64,000 nt of DNA from Xanthoparmelia taractica (lineage: Eukaryota > Ascomycota > Lecanoromycetes > Lecanorales > Parmeliaceae), in NCBI GenBank assembly GCA_033085395.1, contig JANQBS010000168.1, positions 26,147 through 90,146 of the forward strand. Direction: 5' to 3'. A model generated the notes under the pieces. That model saw only the letters and a list, made by a program, of their open reading frames with translations, was not told the DNA's origin and made no database searches. The translations under genes and the position numbers were made by a program. Below are positions 56,895 to 64,000 of the stretch, piece by piece. Numbering within the stretch: the first letter of the stretch is position 1; every line of letters begins with the position of its first letter.

Positions 56895-58497
56895 TGCACG
56901 GGGGAAGTGTGGGGCTCATCAACGGTTACGACTCTACGATATGCAGATACGAAGTGAGTGGGGTATTTTGATACCTGTGACATGAGCGCCTTGCGCGAAC
57001 ATGAGCCCCGTCAGCCAGCATTTGACCAGGACTCTGCCAGCATTTGGGCATTGATCTGCTCCATAGCCCCGTAGTTTAGCCTTGGCGTAATGGAGGAATG
57101 TCCGAAAATCCGACGCACAGATCCGATGACGGAGCCTTGTTGTGCGATGCTCCTTGCAAACCCCGAGACTTTGCTCGGGGCTGCTTGTGTTTGGACTCGG
57201 ACTTCGCCTTCCTGCGTGCTTACGGATCCAATCAGTGATGTTTGTCTTGTCTTACAGCTTCAAGGCTCCTTTTAGGCAGATATTGTGCCGTCACATTTCA
57301 ATAGAACCCAAAAGCATTTGCCCAAAGAGCCATAGCTCTTGGGAGAGGATAAGGCAGCTGAATGGGCGGCCTAGGTGAGGGAGATGGTATTTCGTACTCG
57401 TTAATGGCTATGGATCCATTACCGAGGTTGGGGTAAATCCCCTAGAGGCAGTGCTGCATGCAGCTCGCTGATGTGCCTGCGTCTGATTCGGTACGGACCT
57501 GCCCCTCACGACGTTAGGACTGTGGGTAAATGGTATTGCACAAATCGTATCGGACGGCCAGATTTGGCATTATAGGGATGGTTGGTGGTTGTCTGGGAGG
57601 CAGTGCCAGGGTGGGATACGTGTTTGCAGCGTATGCTCTTGTAGCGTTTATACGTGTAGCAATCAGCCCTTGCAAAGCCAAGGTCATGCAGGCTGCTAAG
57701 CCAGCTGGCAAACTACTAAGAATGACCATGATACTGGCGGTCGAAGGAAAATGGAGAAGTTGGAGGCATCAAGTAATTACTATTTTTGCGGATTTTTTGA
57801 TTTTTGGGTGAGGCCTTTCTCCCCTCAAATGATTCCGCAAGCGGCCTTAGCGCACTTTTCCTCCCGGCTGAGAAGCCCTTGAACCTCCCATGATGCAGAC
57901 TACTACTGAACACTCTACACGAATCTCACTTTCTTCCATTGCATCTTCCACCCTGCTCTGAAGAACATCAGACGACTCCTGTTCTATACAGGAGCTCGTT
58001 CTTCCACCCTTCAAAGCATCTTCAACTCCTGCAGCCAAGGGGACAACACGCGTGGTTCCAGACCCGGTCGGCACAGGACAACAAGGCTAAGGCTGTCTGT
58101 CTACTGATCGTTTGACCCCAAAATCTCAACTCCTGTCACTACACCCCGGAAGGTGCGTGATCACCCCCCCCACAATACATCTCCCCCTGCATCATGGGCA
58201 ATCTTATTACTTGATCATCGTGTTCAGTATCAACTACCCACTTGTGTTGATCACAACAGACTTCACCTCTCATTCCTCGTTGGCCTTTTCCCCCTCTCAC
58301 CGCCATGCTGACAGCATCAAAATCTCAACAAGACCACTAACCAATATCACTATTGCAGGTCAAGACCTATTCAGCTTCACCCATCACGCTCAAGACGTGG
58401 CCTTCCACAACGCTCCGTCACCTGGACAGCTAGCCCTTCACCTTGACGACTCTGACCAGATCTAGTCCAGTGACTGTACGTGTCACGTAAGATCAAG
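56895..58497. other. Intergenic region upstream of the casein kinase gene
   Basis: No supported gene over 1.6 kb. The part after 58100 is probably the long 5' UTR of the kinase; it holds an upstream frame (58112-58465) without recognisable features. Confidence 0.55.
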
Positions 58498-60122
58498 ATG
58501 ACTACAATGGTGCGTATGCTTCTTCTGTGGTTGAGGGTGTGGGGCGGTCGAGTCTACTTTGTCCAGGCTTCCTCTCTATCCCCTACATCTTTTCAAAATC
58601 GATGGTCTACAACGTCGCTGTCTCCGGGCTTGTAGCTCTACCCAAACAACTCCTTCAAGCTCTTACCCCACAAAAGGCAAAGATGACACCCAGACACTTC
58701 CATATCACCTCATGAGCTTGCGGATTGGACATGTTCACTGACTTCCACACCTCCAGGACCTTCGTGTGGGCAACAAGTACCGTATAGGGCGCAAGATTGG
58801 CAGTGGAAGCTTTGGCGATATCTACCTTGGTGGGATTGCCTCATTCCCACAATACCAGCTGATACTGACCTGCCTTGACTAGGCACCAACATCATCTCTG
58901 GCGAAGAAATTGCTATCAAATTAGAGAGCGTAAAGGCTAAGCACCCTCAACTTGAGTATGAAGCTCGCGTCTACAAGTCATTGGCTGGAGGAGTTGGGAT
59001 CCCGTTTGTTCGTTGGTTCGGAACCGAGTGTGATTACAATGCCATGGTACTTGACCTTCTCGGACCCAGCTTGGAAGATCTCTTCAACTTTTGCAACCGC
59101 AAATTCTCTCTCAAGACGGTGCTCCTACTCGCTGATCAGCTGATTTCCCGTATCGAGTACATCCATGCCAAATCTTTCATCCATCGTGATATCAAGCCGG
59201 ACAACTTCTTGATGGGGATTGGCAAGCGTGGAAATCAGGTCAATGTCATCGACTTCGGATTGGCAAAGAAATACCGTGACCCGAAGACTCACTTCCATAT
59301 CCCATACCGTGAGAACAAGAACTTGACGGGGACTGCCCGTTATGCATCCATCAACACTCATTTAGGAGTTGGTATGTAAAGTTGCAACCAACACCAAAGG
59401 ACACTGGGCTAATATTCTCTCAGAACAATCTCGGCGTGATGACATGGAGTCCCTTGGATATGTCATGCTCTATTTCTGCCGCGGCTCCCTTCCTTGGCAA
59501 GGACTGAAGGCTGCTACCAAGAAGCAGAAGTACGACCGGATCATGGAAAAGAAGATGACGACCCCGACCGAAGTCCTATGCCGTGGATTTCCCAATGAGT
59601 TTGCCATCTACCTGAACTACACTCGTTCCCTTCGTTTCGATGACAAGCCGGACTACTCTTATCTTCGCAAGATCTTCCGTGACCTGTTTGTCCGCGAAGG
59701 GTTCCAGTATGACTACGTGTTTGACTGGACCGTCTACAAGTATCAGAAGAATGCCCAAGCTATTGCGGCAAGTAACAACCAGACAGCTGTGCAAGAGGAG
59801 GAAGAGAAGCCAGCTCGTCGCCACGCCGGAGGTACGAACGCCGCAACTGCAGGCATTGCCCCCCCTCAGAATACATCCTCAGCTAGCAAACCAGGTGCCA
59901 TCTCCAGCCAGCGACGTAAAGTCATTGAGCGTGCTCCGGGCGTCGACACCCCTGATACGAACCGTGCAGTAGGAGGAAGTGACAGGATGTGAGTTTCTGC
60001 CAATCATGGTTCCTGGGTAGGGAATCCACCTCCTTTGCCGTTGACGTCTGATCGATGAATCACGCTGGGCATGGAGGATTAGAAGACCGAATTCTGACTA
60101 ATACTATAGTCTTCGACGTTAG
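58498..60122 (+). CDS. HRR25: Casein kinase I (Hrr25 / CK1 delta type)
   Basis: Five exons: 58498-58509, 58757-58829, 58883-59371, 59424-59988 and 60110-60122, 383 residues. Exon 1 codes only MTTM and exon 5 only the last residues and stop. The kinase domain is nearly invariant across fungi: IGSGSFGDIYLG glycine loop, AIKLES lysine, HRDIKPDNFL catalytic loop, DFGLAKKYRD, and the CK1 signature LPWQGLKAATKKQKY. The tail (from about 300) is Gln/Ala/Ser-rich. Orthologs act in DNA repair, vesicle traffic, ribosome maturation and spindle control. The kinase is a housekeeping gene and anchors this window as ordinary nuclear sequence. Confidence 0.97.
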
Positions 60123-61614
60123 GCTGCGCTCTGCCTCCAAGGGAGTCACTGGTGCCGGGTCTTCCAGACCTGGTAACGGTGTCTACCGTGTGAAGCGGGG
60201 AGGACAGAAAGGGGACGGTGGATGGTACTGATCACCTCCCTTTTAGGTAACGACTAAGTTGGTTCCCTTCTCACTGCCAGTGGACATCGTTATCGATCAG
60301 CTTCAACCATCACCATAACCCGAGAGTCTCCACCATTAGCATCCAGGTATCTGCAACGACACACATGGATCTTTCCATCGGGCTTGCACTCATCATTTAC
60401 CGGTTTCATATCATTCTGTTAGCTCGGCTTTCCTTGTCTCGGCCTTTATCACTTTCACGGGATCTTTCGCTGATCGGACCGTTCGAATACGCCAAACACT
60501 CTCGAACGTTGGATCATCGAAGTCCTAGATGGATGGGCACGAACGGCACGCCGCTGGCTAGCGATGGCTTTTGCAGTATCAATTACAAGCAAGGCCTTAG
60601 CATAGACAGAGCTTGACGGTACTGGACGCAATTGCCTTGTACTTCCTCCAGGGAATGTCGATCTCAGCAATACCGACTTGTGGCCCATTTTCTTATTTTT
60701 ACATTAATGATCCTACTGCACCACCACACGCACCCAGCCCCAACATCAGCACTAGCACCTTTTCATATCAGTCATCATACATGGACGGTTATCATGGATT
60801 TTCAGGCAGCCGGCATAGCAGAGGAGGATTGTGAAATGCAGCGATTGGAGGAAGGTTATTCCGATATGGCGGACATCTCGCAGCTCTACTGGTGCATTCC
60901 TCAGCCGATAGCGACACTTGCTTTAGGCTCGCCCAGGAGGGTTCCAAGAATGGCTTGATTGGGGTTATGGATAAAGGGGCCGCTTCCGGGGTTGTAATGC
61001 TGCTGCTGCTGCTGTGATTGCTTTGTATTTTCTTTCCTACTCATGAGGATGAGCCTCTGAACTCACAGACGGCTTGATCGATGGTCCTGGAGGTAACCTA
61101 GATAGTCCACTCAACAAGAAAGGTCCTAAGCCATTGGTATAAGTTCGTGACATGCATGAATCGTAGATGTGAGCCACGCTCTTGTGGGTGCTCTCCGCTG
61201 CGTAGTCCCAGTACATAATAACTATTCCACCCCTTGGTCCCCAAGGGTAAGATCCTGATTCCCAGCTTCAGCTCAACTCATAACCTCCAAACCCAAAGAA
61301 CGACACCTCGTCAGCAATTTTCCAACCACCACCAGCCTCTTCTAATGAACCTCTGCTTCTTTCTTCCACGTCGTTCATCGAAGCTTTCGTTGGGCAGCTC
61401 GGTTTTGGTGCCGGTTCGCTTACGCCTTTCTTCACCTTGCAAAAATAGTCCATTGCTCTATCAGTCGACTCCTCACAGGGCCGATGAAGGGTCTATCTGG
61501 ATGATTCTTTCTGCCGTTATTCTCAGATAGGGGTGGTAGTTTTGATACCAAGTTTTGGCTTCGATCGCCGTTACTGCTACGTTTTGAGAGCTTCAGCACA
61601 TCAGACTGCCCATT
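60123..61614. other. Intergenic spacer between convergent genes
   Basis: Includes the kinase 3' UTR; a (CTG)5 run is at 61000. No supported gene. Confidence 0.6.
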
Positions 61615-62625
61615 CTAATCCGGCAGTCTGCCTACCACTCCACTCCGACACACCTCCTCGAAATCCCTAGCCCACCAAAGTCTTCTCCTACCCTCCTTCA
61701 CCTGCTGCTCATCCTCAAATCCGCTCACGGGCAAACACTCCACCCCGATCCTCTCCAACGTCTCCTGCAAATCCCTCTGCTCCCCCGTCATTGCAGCATC
61801 ACGGATACAAATGCCCACGTCCGCCTTTACCAAGCACGCGAGATCGGTTGGGGAATCGCCAATATATACCGTAGTCCTCGGTAGCATTGTAGAAGACGAA
61901 TCCCCACCACCACCACCAACCGTAGCCCTGGCCACAACATCATCCATAACCCTCCCCTTATCCCCCGCCGTCCAAATCCCCCCCTCGCCACCAAAAACCC
62001 GATCCAAGCGTCCCGATCTATCGTCCAAAATCTCATTAGCTCTGATATCTATATCCCCAACCACCACCTTCCTCCCCCTCCCCCTCCCACTATCCTCGTA
62101 GCATCTTGCACATTGCTCCAGCACACCGTAGATAAACCGTCTAGACCACGCCACAGAAACGATACCCACTTTCCCCCTTCCTCCTTCTTCCCCCTGTACC
62201 CACGCACACAACTCCGCCCACCCATCTCGCAGCTCCACCTCCCCCCTTCTCACCGCATCCGCAGCCTTAACCTCAATCCCACCCCCATCCCCATCCTTCC
62301 CCCCCCAACCACCAACAACATCCCTAAAAATCCACCCCGCCTCAACCCGTTCCACACTCCCACGTTCCACACCCCTCAAACTATCAAGATACGCCAGCTC
62401 CTGCGCTACGGTTTTCCTTTGTTCCCGTACGGGACGGTATGTTTGATTGTGAGTGGTTAGATCGTGCGTGTAGGCGCCGGTGAGAGATTGGAGGGCGGGG
62501 TGGGGGTGGGGGAGGGTGGTGAGGGAGAGGATGAGGGGGAGGGTAGATGTTTTTGTGAGGGTGGAGTCGAAGTCGAGGAGGAGGAGGAGGGGGGTGTGGG
62601 AGGGGGAGGGGGTTGGTGGTGCCAT
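61615..62625 (-). CDS. HAD-superfamily phosphatase-like protein
   Basis: A single-exon gene of 336 residues. Motif I is LLLLLDFDSTLTKTS (D-x-D-x-T), motif II IVSVAWSRRF with the Ser, a Lys-containing middle (AGDKGRVMDD) and motif IV VYIGDSPTDLACLV, all in the order of phosphoserine-phosphatase-like HAD enzymes. The region between motifs I and II is a helical cap. Gly-rich loops (GGWGGKDGDGGG, VGGGGGDSSS) come from G-rich DNA and look like species-specific expansion. Related fungal genes are annotated as haloacid-dehalogenase-like; the substrate is unknown. No organelle signal is evident. Confidence 0.85.
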   Translation of the reverse strand: MAPPTPSPSHTPLLLLLDFDSTLTKTSTLPLILSLTTLPHPHPALQSLTGAYTHDLTTHNQTYRPVREQRKTVAQELAYLDSLRGVERGSVERVEAGWIFRDVVGGWGGKDGDGGGIEVKAADAVRRGEVELRDGWAELCAWVQGEEGGRGKVGIVSVAWSRRFIYGVLEQCARCYEDSGRGRGRKVVVGDIDIRANEILDDRSGRLDRVFGGEGGIWTAGDKGRVMDDVVARATVGGGGGDSSSTMLPRTTVYIGDSPTDLACLVKADVGICIRDAAMTGEQRDLQETLERIGVECLPVSGFEDEQQVKEGRRRLWWARDFEEVCRSGVVGRLPD

Positions 62626-63924
62626 GGTGTTTTTGATATTGGGGTTTTTTGGTCGGGGCTTTTTTGTGTGTTGGGGGAGAGGGGGGGGGGAATGGGGTCT
62701 CGGTGGTGGTGTTGGGGGGTTGGGGGATAGGGAAGGGAAGGGAAGGGAAGGGAAGAGAAGGAAAGGGAAGGAAGAGTATGCATATATAGGTATACGCCTC
62801 GCACATTAAGTAAGATTATCAGTACCTGTCTGAGAGTAGAGCGGTAGCAAGCGCAAACCTGCTCGCTCCTCGACACACGCTCTCCTAAAAGAAGCCACGA
62901 TAAACCACACTACACAAGAATCTCCAAAACCTCCAACACCCATATACACACCACACCCCACCAGCGCCTCATATACTTTAAACTGCAGCAAACCTCTCAC
63001 GCAGGAGCGAAGGCGTCTTTGCCTTGTCTTTTTCCCCCCTTAGTTTTAAATACTCTCCCATCTTATCTCAGGCAGTAAAACCGAGGTGACGATGTGTAAT
63101 AATGATAGAGATATATATACAACAGTAAGTAAGTGCTCGAACACGAAGTCAACGGATAGAATATAGCAAAAAAAAAAACAGCAAAAAAAAAACAAGAAAG
63201 CAAAAAGAGTGGTGTGAATATAACCTCCAAGGAAATAATAGCCAGACAAGACCGTTATCTAACACCCATTCCATCTCATCTCATTACAACATACATCTCT
63301 CACGTACAGTACAGTACATACAGCACGCAAAGCTAAGAAACCGGATAGACGAAAAGCAACCATGACGAAAACGTGGGAAAAAAGACGAACGAACGAACGA
63401 ACGCACTTCACTCACTCAAGAAAGGAAAAAAATTTATAGGCAAAAGGAGAGAGAGATCGCATCCTCAAGTAGCATACATAGCCATCCTCCATCTTTTCCC
63501 CGTATATCCGCCAATCCTGTCCAGTCAGTGTGCTGGTCCGGTCCAGTCCTGTGTAGCAGAGCAGAGCATAGTGGAACATCAAGTACTCCATCAAACCAAA
63601 CCAAAGCAAAGCAACAAAAACCAACCAGCCAACATTCCGCACAGAAAAAACCCCCAAAAAAAAGCCAAAAAAAAAAGGGGGGCGCTTTGTGCCGTAAAGA
63701 GATACATAGATACATAGGTACGATACTTAGGCAAAGGTACGCTATCTATATATATATATATATACTTAATAACCTTTCATATGGATGGGGATGGGATGGG
63801 ATGGGATGGGATGGAAAAGCCGTATGGGACAAAAGTGATGCATGCACGCATACATGCGTGGGAAAAAAAAAAAAGTAAAGGATGGAATAAACACATGTAT
63901 GTATCTTATGTACCTTGTCTAAAT

Positions 63925-64000
<76 letters not shown>
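62626..64000. other. Low-complexity terminal region
   Basis: Contains GGGAA repeats at 62731-62775, A-rich runs at 63170-63200, a TA run at 63746-63764, a GGGAT repeat near 63787-63813 and the terminal G tract. Frames here are artefacts of these tracts; no gene. Confidence 0.7.
63926..64000. repeat. Terminal G75 homopolymer
   Basis: An uninterrupted run of 75 G reaching the window end. Such runs are a known artefact of two-colour sequencing or contig ends. Confidence 0.9.

Noticed and set aside
57060..57130. GTAGTTTAGCC-like words suggesting a tRNA
   Set aside because: No cloverleaf arms, anticodon stem or T-loop consensus could be built.

Overview
The window is nuclear DNA of a filamentous ascomycete (Pezizomycotina, probably Dothideomycetes; the class is inferred from gene content). 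Genes carry many short GT-AG introns (about 46-150 bp). The gene set is typical of such fungi: Zn2Cys6 and C2H2 regulators, a cytochrome P450, peroxisomal alcohol oxidase, a PTH11-like receptor, a PhiA-like wall protein, F-box proteins and a zinc-loop endonuclease-like protein. There are no operons, and genes lie on both strands, separated by low-complexity spacers of 0.3-2.7 kb. All exon joins come from reading splice sites and checking phase, not from transcripts.

Left part (1-15 kb): a 5'-truncated iron-type alcohol dehydrogenase (maleylacetate-reductase-like), a Zn2Cys6 regulator with one GC-AG intron, a pisatin-demethylase-like P450, and on the opposite strand an eight-exon alcohol oxidase of the AOX1 type ending in a peroxisomal ARL signal. 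Together these look like a small oxidative or catabolic cluster. After 2.3 kb of spacer with an AT-rich island come a secreted serine beta-lactamase-like hydrolase and a PhiA-like cell-wall protein.

Middle part (15-33 kb): a zinc-loop (His-Me-endonuclease-type) protein, an F-box gene broken by an in-frame TGA, a C2H2-like regulator with reiterated K-x-E-P motifs, a PTH11-like seven-helix receptor, a Gfo/Idh/MocA (Gal80-like) oxidoreductase, and a divergent NF-YB/HapC-like histone-fold protein with a 72-bp tandem duplication at its N terminus.

Right part (33-64 kb): a secreted PAN-type protein with a large extracellular domain, an EI24/Rrt8-like membrane protein, a PA-TM-RING ubiquitin ligase, an aquaporin, a Gly/Thr/Ser-rich repeat protein, a 1141-residue disordered protein, a mitochondrial CECR5-type HAD hydrolase, an F-box/LRR protein, the conserved casein kinase I (Hrr25 type) with a four-codon first exon, and a second HAD phosphatase-like gene. 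The window ends in a run of 75 G, probably a sequencing or assembly artefact.

No rRNA, tRNA, CRISPR array or intact transposon was recognised. The most unusual items are the divergent NF-YB paralog, the stand-alone zinc-loop protein, the TGA-interrupted F-box gene, the AOX1/P450/Zn2Cys6/Fe-ADH neighbourhood and the GTGLTG-repeat protein.
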